Positions 1-11,139 of a stretch of 55,485 nt of DNA are shown piece by piece. Every line of letters starts with the position of its first letter. The first letter of the stretch is position 1. Source of the stretch: an uncultured Lactobacillaceae bacterium. GTDB taxonomy: Bacteria > Bacillota > Bacilli > Lactobacillales > Lactobacillaceae. Location: NCBI GenBank assembly GCA_945285405.1, contig CALYQJ010000003.1, forward strand, positions 66,761-122,245, given 5' to 3'. The position numbers and the translations under genes were made by a program. The notes beneath the pieces were generated by a model. That model was given only the letters and a program-made list of their open reading frames with translations, made no database searches and was not told the DNA's origin.

Positions 1-1785
1 TGGCAAATAAACGATCCGGCTTTCTTGACCCTTAAAAATTCTTTTTACCTCATCGATCAAAAATTTACCTTCTCCAAAAGAAAAAATTTCTTGGTTTAGA
101 TCACCCAATAAAGTAAATCTAGCATGAGGAAAAGCTTTTTTTAAATAGTGAATTTGATATGGCGTATAATCTTGAATTTCATCAATGAAAACATAACGAA
201 TTTGACGTTCTCCATGATTCCCTGTAAGTCGATCAAAAATATGAACGAAAGGCAAGGCTTCATTAATTGTCATTTCCTTTTTCTGAATTAATTGTCCAAC
301 ATGACGGATATAGTTTTGCCAATCAATTTTAGTTAATCCATATTTCTGTAAAAGCTCAGAATCATTTGCAATATGATCCAAAAAATCGCGATATTGAGCC
401 ATAATTGCCAAAAAATAATTATGATTAATTTTATGAGCAAGTTTTTGATAATAACGATTAATAATTTTCTTAGCGTAAAAAGTATATTCTTCTTTAGAGC
501 TAGCAAATTCCTTACCGTAAGGATTTTCTCTGCGAATATCTTCTTCACTCATATTTTCAATTAATTGACTAACCCAGGCAGAACGTCGTTGCCGGCCTAA
601 AATTGATTTAACAAGACTTAATACTTGTTTTTTAGTTGCTTCCAGGCGATTAATTAATTGATAGTTACTATTGTATTGATAAAAAATTTGCGAAATTTTT
701 TCTGCAGAAACTATGACTTTGCCTCGAAATACAATTGAACGGAATTTAACTCCGGCGAAATTAAGTCCTTTTGTATAACTTTCTATTACATCAAAAAATT
801 CTGCATTTCCTAATAAATGAACAATTTTACGCTGAGTTTTGGCAAATTGTCCTTCCCAACTATCCAAAACACTGATAATTTTAAATCCAGGAATTCGGCG
901 TCCTGTGAAAGTCTTTAAAGTAAATTGAATCATATTATTTTCGCCCATTTCTGGCAAAACATTCGCAATATAATCGTTGAAAAGCTGATTTGGCGAAAAC
1001 ATCACAATTTCTGTTGAATTCAAATTACCACGATAACGATATAATAAATAAGCCATCCGTTGCATGACTGCTGAAGTTTTACCTGATCCTGCAGCTCCTT
1101 GAACAAATAATAAATCCGATGTTGTATCACGAATAATTCCATTTTGTTCACGTTGAATAGTAGTAACAATTGTCTTCATCTGGCTACTTGATTTACCATT
1201 AAGCGCTTCTAAAAGCATTTGATCACCAATTGTTTCTTCATTGGTGTCAAAATAAGCATTTAATTCACCATGATCAATTAAAAATTGTCGTTTCAACTTC
1301 AAATCAACTTCTTGACGTCCATCTGGAGTATCATAGCCCACTTTTCCTAAACGACCATCATAATAAATTGAAGAAACTGGGGCTCGCCAATCATAAACAA
1401 GATATTTATTTTTAGTATCGATAAAAGAAGCCATTCCGATATAAATTTTTTCGATTCCACGCTCAGCCGTCTCTTGAAAATCAATTCGCCCAAAATATGG
1501 CCTTTGGGTTAATTTATTAAGCGTTGCTAATTCCCGAACTGATTGTTGGTAAATACTATTTTTTTCCATTAGTATCTGCTGTTGCTGATGAATTGAAGCA
1601 GCAGTTTCTAATTGTTCAGAATAATCAGAATTATTAATAGAAAAGTCATCAAAAAAAGTATTCATTACTTTTTTTCCTTCTTGATGACTCTTTTTTTCTT
1701 TTTTTTGAAAAATCTTAATTTTTTTCTTAATCTCGGCAATAACTGCAGCCAAGTACTTTCGTTCTTTTAATAACGTTTGATCCAT
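1..1785 (-). CDS. helD: HelD-like UvrD/Rep-family helicase (RNA polymerase recycling factor), 3' end cut off by the window
   Basis: I translated this gene directly: 595 codons are open without a stop or frameshift, and its C-terminus lies beyond base 1. It starts at ATG 1785, preceded by GGAG. A Lys/Glu-rich N-terminal coiled-coil arm is followed by YLVYDWRAPVSSIYYDG, a signature of HelD proteins. Walker A (GAAGSGKT) is near residue 230 and the Walker B-like box VFIDEIQDY is further on. Family knowledge: HelD binds RNA polymerase and uses ATP to free it from stalled complexes or DNA. It runs divergently from yaaA-recF-gyrBA. A generic UvrD-like helicase is the alternative, but the arm and the YDWRAP motif favour HelD. 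Confidence 0.88.
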   Translation of the reverse strand, partial: MDQTLLKERKYLAAVIAEIKKKIKIFQKKEKKSHQEGKKVMNTFFDDFSINNSDYSEQLETAASIHQQQQILMEKNSIYQQSVRELATLNKLTQRPYFGRIDFQETAERGIEKIYIGMASFIDTKNKYLVYDWRAPVSSIYYDGRLGKVGYDTPDGRQEVDLKLKRQFLIDHGELNAYFDTNEETIGDQMLLEALNGKSSSQMKTIVTTIQREQNGIIRDTTSDLLFVQGAAGSGKTSAVMQRMAYLLYRYRGNLNSTEIVMFSPNQLFNDYIANVLPEMGENNMIQFTLKTFTGRRIPGFKIISVLDSWEGQFAKTQRKIVHLLGNAEFFDVIESYTKGLNFAGVKFRSIVFRGKVIVSAEKISQIFYQYNSNYQLINRLEATKKQVLSLVKSILGRQRRSAWVSQLIENMSEEDIRRENPYGKEFASSKEEYTFYAKKIINRYYQKLAHKINHNYFLAIMAQYRDFLDHIANDSELLQKYGLTKIDWQNYIRHVGQLIQKKEMTINEALPFVHIFDRLTGNHGERQIRYVFIDEIQDYTPYQIHYLKKAFPHARFTLLGDLNQEIFSFGEGKFLIDEVKRIFKGQESRIVYLP

Positions 1786-2012
1786 TTGTGCTCCATAAAA
1801 TCTTAAAAAAAAAGTTTATAAAAAAAGTCTTAATATTCTACCACAATTAATAGTTTATTGGTAATTTTTACATTTGTTAGAAAAACCCTTCTTTTTTAGC
1901 TTTATTTTTTATCTTATAGTTTTATAAGTCCAATGTGTATATTTCAATTTTCCCTATAAATATGAGAAATTTAACCAAATTAGTGGTAAAATTAGATAGT
2001 ACTGACTGGGGG

Positions 2013-2232
2013 GTGAAGATTTTAGAAAAGGTAAAATTAAAGTCGGAATACATGAAACTTCAAGACCTGCTTAAAATTGTAGGAATTATTGATTCAGGTG
2101 GTCAAGCTAAAAACTTTCTTGCCGATTCTGTAGTATTGGTAAATCACCAGCGAGAAACGCGACGTGGTCGCAAACTACGCAAAGGTGATCTTATAACTGT
2201 TGGTAAAAATAATTTCAAAATTATTGCCGCTG

Positions 2233-2246
<14 letters not shown>
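2013..2246 (+). CDS. yaaA: YaaA, S4-domain RNA-binding protein of the recF-gyrB cluster
   Basis: A small S4-domain protein of about 77 residues. The core IIDSGGQAKNFLADSVVLVN followed by ETRRGRKLRKGD matches YaaA, which sits before recF in Firmicutes. The open frame reaches back to 1935, but family length argues for a start near GTG 2013, downstream of a -10-like TGGTAAAAT ending at 1992. A run of six G at 2008-2013 overlaps this GTG, so the start is not clean; an ATT at 2019 would be better spaced. It overlaps recF by 14 bp, implying coupled translation. The role is presumed RNA or ribosome binding; no exact function is established. Confidence 0.85.
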
Positions 2247-5302
<3,056 letters not shown>

Positions 5303-5318
5303 AGGAGGCTAAATTAAT

Positions 5319-7775
5319 TTGGTTGAACAAGATAACCGCCGGATAGAAAATGCCGACGTAACAACGACCATTCGAACTTCTTTCTTGGAATATGCCATGA
5401 GTGTCATCGTAGCTCGAGCTCTTCCTGATGCCCGTGATGGCATGAAACCAGTTCAAAGACGTATTCTTTACGGAATGAATGAACAAGGAATGTTCCCTGA
5501 TCGACCATATAAAAAATCCGCAAGAATTACCGGAGATGTTATGGGAAAGTACCATCCACACGGTGATACAGCAATCTATGAATCAATGGTGCGGATGGCT
5601 CAAGATTTCAGTTACCGCTATCCTCTAGTAGACGGACACGGAAACTTCGGTTCCATTGACGGTGATCCACCTGCAGCAATGCGTTATACAGAAGCTCGTT
5701 TGAGTAAAATTTCAATGGAAATGTTACGGGATATTAATAAAGATACCGTAGATTTTGTTCCTAATTACGACGAATCTGAAAAAGAACCCATTGTTTTACC
5801 ATCGAGAATTCCTAACTTGCTACTAAATGGTGCGACTGGAATTGCCGTTGGAATGACAACTAACATTCCTCCCCATAACTTAAAAGAAGTAATATCGGGA
5901 ATTCATCATCTAATGGATAACCCTAACATTACAGTTGCTGAATTAATGCAAGATATTAAAGGTCCTGATTTTCCTACTGGAGCTCTAGTTATTGGCCGAA
6001 GTGGAATTCGTCATGCGTATGAAACCGGTAAAGGTTCAATTGTTTTAAGAGCCAAAACTGAAGTTGAAACTTCAAAAACTGGACGTGAAACAATCATTGT
6101 TAAAGAAATTCCTTATATGGTCAATAAAGCGCGTTTGGTTGAACGAATCGGTCAATTAGTCCATGAAAAGAAAATTGAAGGAATTACCGAGTTACGAGAT
6201 GAATCAGATAGAGAAGGAATGAGAATTGTTATTGGGATTCGTGGTGATACTACAGCATCAATTATCCTAAATAATCTATATAAACTAACCCCTCTTCAAG
6301 TCAACTATTCATATAATATGGTTGCCATTGTTAATGGTGCTCCCAAGCTTCTTAACTTAAAAGATCTTTTAAATAATTATTTAACCTTTCAAGAAGATGT
6401 TATTCGTCGACGTACTGCTTTTGATCTCAAAAAAGCTCAAGCTCGAATTCATATCTTGGAAGGACTTCGAATTGCTTTAGATCATATTGATGCAATCGTG
6501 AATTTAATTCGTGAGGCCAAAACTCCCGCTATAGCTAAAGAAGGATTAATTACCAAATTTCAACTTGATGATATCCAAGCTCAGGCAATTTTAGACATGA
6601 AACTAGTGCGATTAACTGGCTTGGAACGTAATAAAATTGAAGATGAATTTGCTAAATTAAGTAAAGATATCGCTGATTATCAAGATATTTTAGCCAACCC
6701 ACAAAGAGTTAACCAAATTATTTATGATGAATTATTAGAAATTCAAAAGAAATTTGGTGATGATCGAAAGACGGAAATTGTCAAAGATGAAATTACCAAT
6801 TTCGAAGATGAAGATTTAATTGAACAAGAAGATATTATTGTTGGCTTAACCCATAATGGTTATATTAAACGTCTTGATCCAAATGATTTTCGAGAACAAA
6901 ACCGTGGTGGTCGTGGTATTCAAGGAATGGGATTACATGATGACGATTTTGTTGAACAATTAATTTATACCAATACCCATGAACAAATTCTTTTCTTTAC
7001 TAATAAAGGTAAAGTTTACTCGGCAAAAGGTTACCAAATCCCTAGTTTTGGTCGTAACGCTAAAGGATTACCTATTATTAACTTGATTAATATTGAAAAA
7101 AGCGAACGAGTTAATACAATGATGAAAGTAACATCACAGAATGCCAATGAATTTTTACTTTTCGTTACCAAAAATGGTACCGTTAAACGAACTAAGGCTA
7201 CGGAATTTACAAACATTCGCAACTCTGGCATACGAGCATTAACGATTCATGATGATGACGAACTGGCTAATGTAATGATTACCTCTGGCGAATCCAACAT
7301 TTTTATTGGAACACATTTAGGTTACTGTGTTGCTTTTTCTGAAACTGATGTACGAGCTGCTGGTCGAGTAGCTTCTGGAGTTAGAGGGATTCGTTTACGT
7401 GATCATGATTACGTTGTTGGAAGCTCCATCATTCCAATTGATAGTCAAGTACTGGTTATCTCAGAAAATGGTTACGGCAAACGAACTCCTGCCTATGATT
7501 ACTCGATTAAAAATCGTGGCGGTAAGGGAATGCGAACGATGAGAGTGACAGAAAAGAATGGTCCATTAGCTGGTGTTACTACTGTTAAAGGTGATGAAGA
7601 TATCTTAATTGTTAGTGATAAAGGCGTGGTTATCCGTTTTGATGTCAAAGATGTTTCTCAATCTGGACGTGCAACCTTAGGGGTAAGATTAATTAGACTT
7701 GATAAAGGAGCTAAAGTAGCAACTGTTTCTAAAGCTTTAAAATTTATCGATTCTAATGATGAAACAACAGAATAA
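5319..7775 (+). CDS. gyrA: DNA gyrase subunit A
   Basis: 818 residues. Starts at TTG 5319, ten bases after a strong AAAGGAGG; the N-terminus [14 protein letters not shown] fits GyrA. The catalytic tyrosine is in [10 protein letters not shown] (Tyr123). The quinolone-determining region reads [13 protein letters not shown], with Thr84 where staphylococcal GyrA has Ser and E88 conserved. The C-terminal DNA-wrapping domain has a GyrA-box-like [12 protein letters not shown] and further beta-pinwheel repeats such as KNRGGKGMR. Transcription ends at the hairpin at 7794. Gene order recF-gyrB-gyrA is standard. Confidence 0.98.
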   Translation: MVEQDNRRIENADVTTTIRTSFLEYAMSVIVARALPDARDGMKPVQRRILYGMNEQGMFPDRPYKKSARITGDVMGKYHPHGDTAIYESMVRMAQDFSYRYPLVDGHGNFGSIDGDPPAAMRYTEARLSKISMEMLRDINKDTVDFVPNYDESEKEPIVLPSRIPNLLLNGATGIAVGMTTNIPPHNLKEVISGIHHLMDNPNITVAELMQDIKGPDFPTGALVIGRSGIRHAYETGKGSIVLRAKTEVETSKTGRETIIVKEIPYMVNKARLVERIGQLVHEKKIEGITELRDESDREGMRIVIGIRGDTTASIILNNLYKLTPLQVNYSYNMVAIVNGAPKLLNLKDLLNNYLTFQEDVIRRRTAFDLKKAQARIHILEGLRIALDHIDAIVNLIREAKTPAIAKEGLITKFQLDDIQAQAILDMKLVRLTGLERNKIEDEFAKLSKDIADYQDILANPQRVNQIIYDELLEIQKKFGDDRKTEIVKDEITNFEDEDLIEQEDIIVGLTHNGYIKRLDPNDFREQNRGGRGIQGMGLHDDDFVEQLIYTNTHEQILFFTNKGKVYSAKGYQIPSFGRNAKGLPIINLINIEKSERVNTMMKVTSQNANEFLLFVTKNGTVKRTKATEFTNIRNSGIRALTIHDDDELANVMITSGESNIFIGTHLGYCVAFSETDVRAAGRVASGVRGIRLRDHDYVVGSSIIPIDSQVLVISENGYGKRTPAYDYSIKNRGGKGMRTMRVTEKNGPLAGVTTVKGDEDILIVSDKGVVIRFDVKDVSQSGRATLGVRLIRLDKGAKVATVSKALKFIDSNDETTE

Positions 7776-7793
7776 ATTAATTATTAAATTTAA

Positions 7794-7835
7794 AAGAGCT
7801 TTTAGGCTAACCGACCTAAAAGCTCTTATTTATTT
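7794..7835 (+). terminator. Rho-independent terminator after gyrA
   Basis: A perfect 13-bp stem, AAGAGCTTTTAGG (7794-7806) with CCTAAAAGCTCTT (7815-7827), has an 8-base loop and is followed by ATTTATTTT. It lies 18 bp after the gyrA stop. Confidence 0.93.
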
Positions 7836-8090
7836 TATAGAATTACAAAATTCCTACTAAACTGTAAGTATTATACTTGTTCATCGCATTTTTACTACTC
7901 ACCAATATACACTAATTAATCGCATAAAGGAATTTCATTACAGCAAAATAAGATTAGTTTACGTTCTATAATTTTGTAAATAGTAAAAAAAGATTAATTG
8001 AATATTTTATTAATGTAAGCCCTTAAACTAACTTTTAACATTAAGTAATTAAAAGTATAATAGCTTTAGAAAACCAAGGATCATTTAATC
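7836..8090 (+). promoter_or_regulatory. Intergenic region with promoter of the racemase-like gene
   Basis: Noncoding stretch between the gyrA terminator and the next gene. A -10 TATAAT is at 8056-8061, with a weak -35 (TTTTAA at 8033 or TTAACA at 8035). AAGGA at 8076-8080 is the SD for ATG 8091. A 10-bp inverted pair (TTACAAAATT near 7843 and AATTTTGTAA at 7970) is present but is at chance level in such AT-rich DNA. No RNA gene or DnaA box was recognised. Confidence 0.6.
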
Positions 8091-9089
8091 ATGGATGAAT
8101 ATAGTAATCAAAATCTCTGGATTGAAATTAGTAAACCAAACCTTGTAAATAATATACAAAAATTTCGCAACTTAACTCAACTAAATGAACCTTTTATTAA
8201 TGTTCAAGCCAATGCCTTAGGCTTTGGCGTAAATCCAATAATCCGATCATTAGTAGCCGCAGGAATAAGTGGTTTTGTTGTAAGTAATTTAGACGAAGCA
8301 ATTGAATTAAGACGTTGGGGAACAAATAAACCCATTATTTTACGCTACCCTATTTTGGCTGAATATCATCAACTTTGCAAAGATTATTCCCTGATTATAC
8401 CTGTTTTTTCTTTTAATGAACTTCAAGACATGATCACTTCAACTAAAATAAACGATCCTTTAACTATTAGCTTAGTTTTTGGGGAAATGGGTTTTAAAAA
8501 CTTACGTTTAATTCAGCAAGCAATTAATTTTTGTCAGGAACATCCTTCTAAATTAAATTATTGGGGAATGCAATATTTTGGTAAACCCAATCCCCAACTT
8601 ATTGATCATAAAATTGTTAAACAACTTCAAACATTAAAAGAGAATTTTGGGGGAATTTATTACACTAAACGGCAAAAGCAAGTTAATCTTATTGGTGGCT
8701 CAAGCATATATGGATTCGGTGAAAATCCAGAAATTGAAGAAGTATTAAGTTTACGCAGTCGAATTGTCCATCTAGAAAAATCAACCTCTAAGCAATGGCT
8801 AATCACCGTTCCATTAGGATTAGGAAATGGATTTTCTCAAAGCTTTCAAAATTTTAAAGCCATCATCAACGGAAAAATACAAGCTAAAATTTTTCAAGTA
8901 ACTCTGGATCGTACCCAACTAATTGTTGATGAGCCTTTTTCTTTAGGTACTATTGTTACTTTTTGGGGTCAAGAAGATCAAGCAAAAATTACTTTAGCCC
9001 AAGCGGCAGATTATTTAAAAATCTCGCCAGTAGAATTAACAACTAGGTTAAGTTGTCAATTATCACGAAGGTTAATTACTGATTATTAA
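8091..9089 (+). CDS. Alanine-racemase-fold protein lacking the PLP and catalytic residues
   Basis: 332 residues that align along their length with alanine racemase: WIEISKPNLVNNIQKFR at the N-terminus, SNLDEAIELRRWG, then a C-terminal beta-domain ending SCQLSRRLI. The active site is gone. By alignment to the Geobacillus enzyme, the PLP lysine of VVKANAYGHG is Gln39 (NVQANALGFG) and the adjacent Tyr is Leu43. The pyridine-contacting Arg219 is Ile201, catalytic Tyr265 of IGYADG is Leu244 (LGLGNG), and the C-terminal Tyr is Pro313. A loop of about 16 residues before IGYADG is deleted. The frame is intact with its own promoter and SD, so it looks selected for another role, which is unknown. A functional alr should exist elsewhere. 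Confidence 0.85.
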   Translation: MDEYSNQNLWIEISKPNLVNNIQKFRNLTQLNEPFINVQANALGFGVNPIIRSLVAAGISGFVVSNLDEAIELRRWGTNKPIILRYPILAEYHQLCKDYSLIIPVFSFNELQDMITSTKINDPLTISLVFGEMGFKNLRLIQQAINFCQEHPSKLNYWGMQYFGKPNPQLIDHKIVKQLQTLKENFGGIYYTKRQKQVNLIGGSSIYGFGENPEIEEVLSLRSRIVHLEKSTSKQWLITVPLGLGNGFSQSFQNFKAIINGKIQAKIFQVTLDRTQLIVDEPFSLGTIVTFWGQEDQAKITLAQAADYLKISPVELTTRLSCQLSRRLITDY

Positions 9090-9300
9090 TTAATTTTAAA
9101 CAAATGGATATTAACTAAAAATAAAATTATAATTAGATTGGGTTGAGAGTTTGACGGCAAACAAGTTGACAATATTAGTCTATAACTCTCTAGAAAGATG
9201 TAACTTATACCCTTTTTAACTATTTTTTCATTAAAATTATTAAATATTACTTTTTTATTATTTGAAAATAGTATTAGTCTTTTTAGAAAGGAATTCAGCA

Positions 9301-9801
9301 ATGGAAATTTTGTTTCATGATCAACGAGTCCAATTAAGTGGAACTCCACTAGCAGTTGGTGAAAAATTACCAGATTTTACTTTACTCGACCAACAAGAAA
9401 AAACAGTTAAAATGAATGATCTACTTCATCATAAGTTAACTTTAATCTCGGTGGTTCCAGATCTTAACACTCCAATTTGTAACTTATCTACCAGAAAATT
9501 TAACCAAAAAGCAGTTAACTACCCTCAAGCTAATTTTGTGACCGTCTCGACTAATCCTCCCAAAATTCAAAAAAACTGGTGTGATTTAGCCGGCGTCAAA
9601 GAAGTTCGTTTACTTTCTGATAAAGATCTTACTTTTGGTAAAAGTCTTCATCTTTATTTACCAACAAAAGGTCTCGATACTCGAGCAATTTATATTATCG
9701 ATAAAAATGGAAAGGTAATTTATCGCGAAATTGTTCCCGAAGTTGCTCAAGAACCGAATTATGACCAAGCTTTACGAGTTATTTCTCAATATCAAGATTA
9801 G
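9301..9801 (+). CDS. tpx: Thiol peroxidase (Tpx, peroxiredoxin)
   Basis: 166 residues, standard for Tpx. The start is ATG 9301 after AGAAAGGA; the frame is open to 9262 but the extra residues are not Tpx-like. The peroxidatic cysteine is Cys60 in DLNTPICNLSTRKFN and the resolving cysteine is Cys94 in KNWCDLAG, at the spacing of the family. The enzyme reduces hydroperoxides in the cytoplasm using thioredoxin. The 211 bp upstream hold AT-rich sequence with a TTGACA at about 9164-9169 but no well-spaced -10, so its promoter is unclear. Confidence 0.95.
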   Translation: MEILFHDQRVQLSGTPLAVGEKLPDFTLLDQQEKTVKMNDLLHHKLTLISVVPDLNTPICNLSTRKFNQKAVNYPQANFVTVSTNPPKIQKNWCDLAGVKEVRLLSDKDLTFGKSLHLYLPTKGLDTRAIYIIDKNGKVIYREIVPEVAQEPNYDQALRVISQYQD

Positions 9802-9831
9802 TATCAAAAATAAATATTTGGCAAATTGATC

Positions 9832-10512
9832 ATGTTTAAAGAATATTTTGGCTTTGAATTCAAAAATTTTCACCGTCAGATTCACTATCCTTTAGTTATC
9901 GCTTTAACCTGTTTGGGGTTAATATTTATATCCTTTGGGAGTTTATTGGGATGGAATCATAGCTTAACTTTAAAAATTAAAATTGGATTATGGATTTTAA
10001 TAATAATTTATAATAGTGTTGGTGCATTTTCTTTGGTAAAAAAATCTTTATTTTTTCTTCAAAGAATTATATATTCCCCTACTGAAGTTTATACCGTCAA
10101 ACTTCTAGTATCATGGATAACGGCACTTGAATCTATAATCATTTTATTAATAACACAGATTATAACTAACTTCTTTTCACACAAATTAATTGGCTCGGAA
10201 TTAAATTGGTCTCAATTTATCAAATGGAGTTATTTACTATTACTTATCCCCATCATAAATGGAATTTGTTTTACGTTTGATCTTAAGATTAAATCCTACT
10301 GGATAAGCATGATTTTAAGTTGTGCTTTTTGCGAAATAATTTATGGAATTATTTGTTTCCAAAAATGGTGGGATTTATTTTTTAGTTTTAAAAGGCCAAC
10401 ACTTAATTTAGCAATACTTTTAAGTGGCATCATTATTATTTTATTTAATGCTCTTCCTATAATGAATCATAATTTTTTCAAGAGGCTAAATTATGAGAAT
10501 TATCCTAATTAA
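9832..10512 (+). CDS. Small ABC-transporter membrane subunit (putative)
   Basis: 226 residues with about six hydrophobic segments, e.g. residues 20-43, 50-68, 96-115, 135-155, 160-180 and 190-212. No known motif was recognised. It overlaps by 20 bp the following ABC ATPase gene, which suggests it is the permease of that transporter. The start could be ATG 9832 or TTG 9826; neither has a clear SD, so translation may follow from tpx. Substrate and direction are unknown; size and pairing resemble ABC-2-type exporters of peptides or drugs. Confidence 0.6.
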   Translation: MFKEYFGFEFKNFHRQIHYPLVIALTCLGLIFISFGSLLGWNHSLTLKIKIGLWILIIIYNSVGAFSLVKKSLFFLQRIIYSPTEVYTVKLLVSWITALESIIILLITQIITNFFSHKLIGSELNWSQFIKWSYLLLLIPIINGICFTFDLKIKSYWISMILSCAFCEIIYGIICFQKWWDLFFSFKRPTLNLAILLSGIIIILFNALPIMNHNFFKRLNYENYPN

Positions 10513-11089
10513 TACTAGCTTTAATTATGGTAAAGTATCAGTTATAAACCAGATGAATCTTCAAATAAGTGGCGTTGGTTTATATACAATTTATGGCAAG
10601 CCCCAAAGTGGTAAAACGACATTACTTCGAGGATTAGCTGGAATGATTCAACCACAATCAGGAATGATCTTAGTTGGAAACTTTAACCCTGACTGGGATG
10701 TTTATCAAAACTTGATTTCATTTTGGAATAGTAACCAATATTTATATCCTGAAATGACTGGTTTTGAACATTTAAAAATTTTAGCCAAACGTCAAAACCG
10801 TTCACTACAAGATGTTTTCGATGTTTCAAATGATTTGAAAATGATTAATTATATTGATCGTCCAGTAAAGATTTATCCACGTGGTATTCAATCCCGATTT
10901 AACCTAGCTTTATCAAAAATTGATGATAAACCCTTAATTTTATTAGATGAACCATTTAATAAAATTGATATTGATTCACAAATTATTATTAAAGATTTTT
11001 TAAAAAAGCTAGCAATTGAACATTTAGTCATTTTGACAACAAGCGATTCTAAAAATATTATTGATTCTAAAAAAGTTATTTTTTTGTAG
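10493..11089 (+). CDS. Short ABC transporter ATPase with degenerate signature
   Basis: 198 residues, shorter than the usual 220-300. Walker A is GKPQSGKTT, Walker B is PLILLDEPFNKID. The signature that should read LSGGQ is replaced by YPRGIQSRFNLALS, and the switch histidine after Walker B is missing (VILTTSDS). ATPase activity may therefore be slow or regulatory. SD AGAGG precedes ATG 10493, and the gene overlaps the membrane subunit by 20 bp. Function beyond partnering that subunit is inferred. Confidence 0.75.
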   Translation: MRIILINTSFNYGKVSVINQMNLQISGVGLYTIYGKPQSGKTTLLRGLAGMIQPQSGMILVGNFNPDWDVYQNLISFWNSNQYLYPEMTGFEHLKILAKRQNRSLQDVFDVSNDLKMINYIDRPVKIYPRGIQSRFNLALSKIDDKPLILLDEPFNKIDIDSQIIIKDFLKKLAIEHLVILTTSDSKNIIDSKKVIFL

Positions 11090-11139
11090 ATTGGAAATTT
11101 TACAGTAAAATAGAAGTACAAATTTTAAGGAAGTTATTT

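Noticed and set aside
373-564. Short frames within helD on the plus strand and elsewhere inside large genes
   Set aside because: They are out-of-frame shadows of well-supported genes, with no SD or family features.
1786-2012. oriC / DnaA boxes upstream of yaaA
   Set aside because: No TTATCCACA-like 9-mers found in either orientation; the region is only AT-rich.
7841-7979. Inverted pair TTACAAAATT...AATTTTGTAA
   Set aside because: Ten AT-rich bases 118 bp apart are expected by chance and no other structure supports a function.
8091-9089. Functional second alanine racemase or aspartate racemase for the nearby ligase operon
   Set aside because: All PLP residues are absent, and PLP-independent aspartate racemases have a different fold with two catalytic cysteines.
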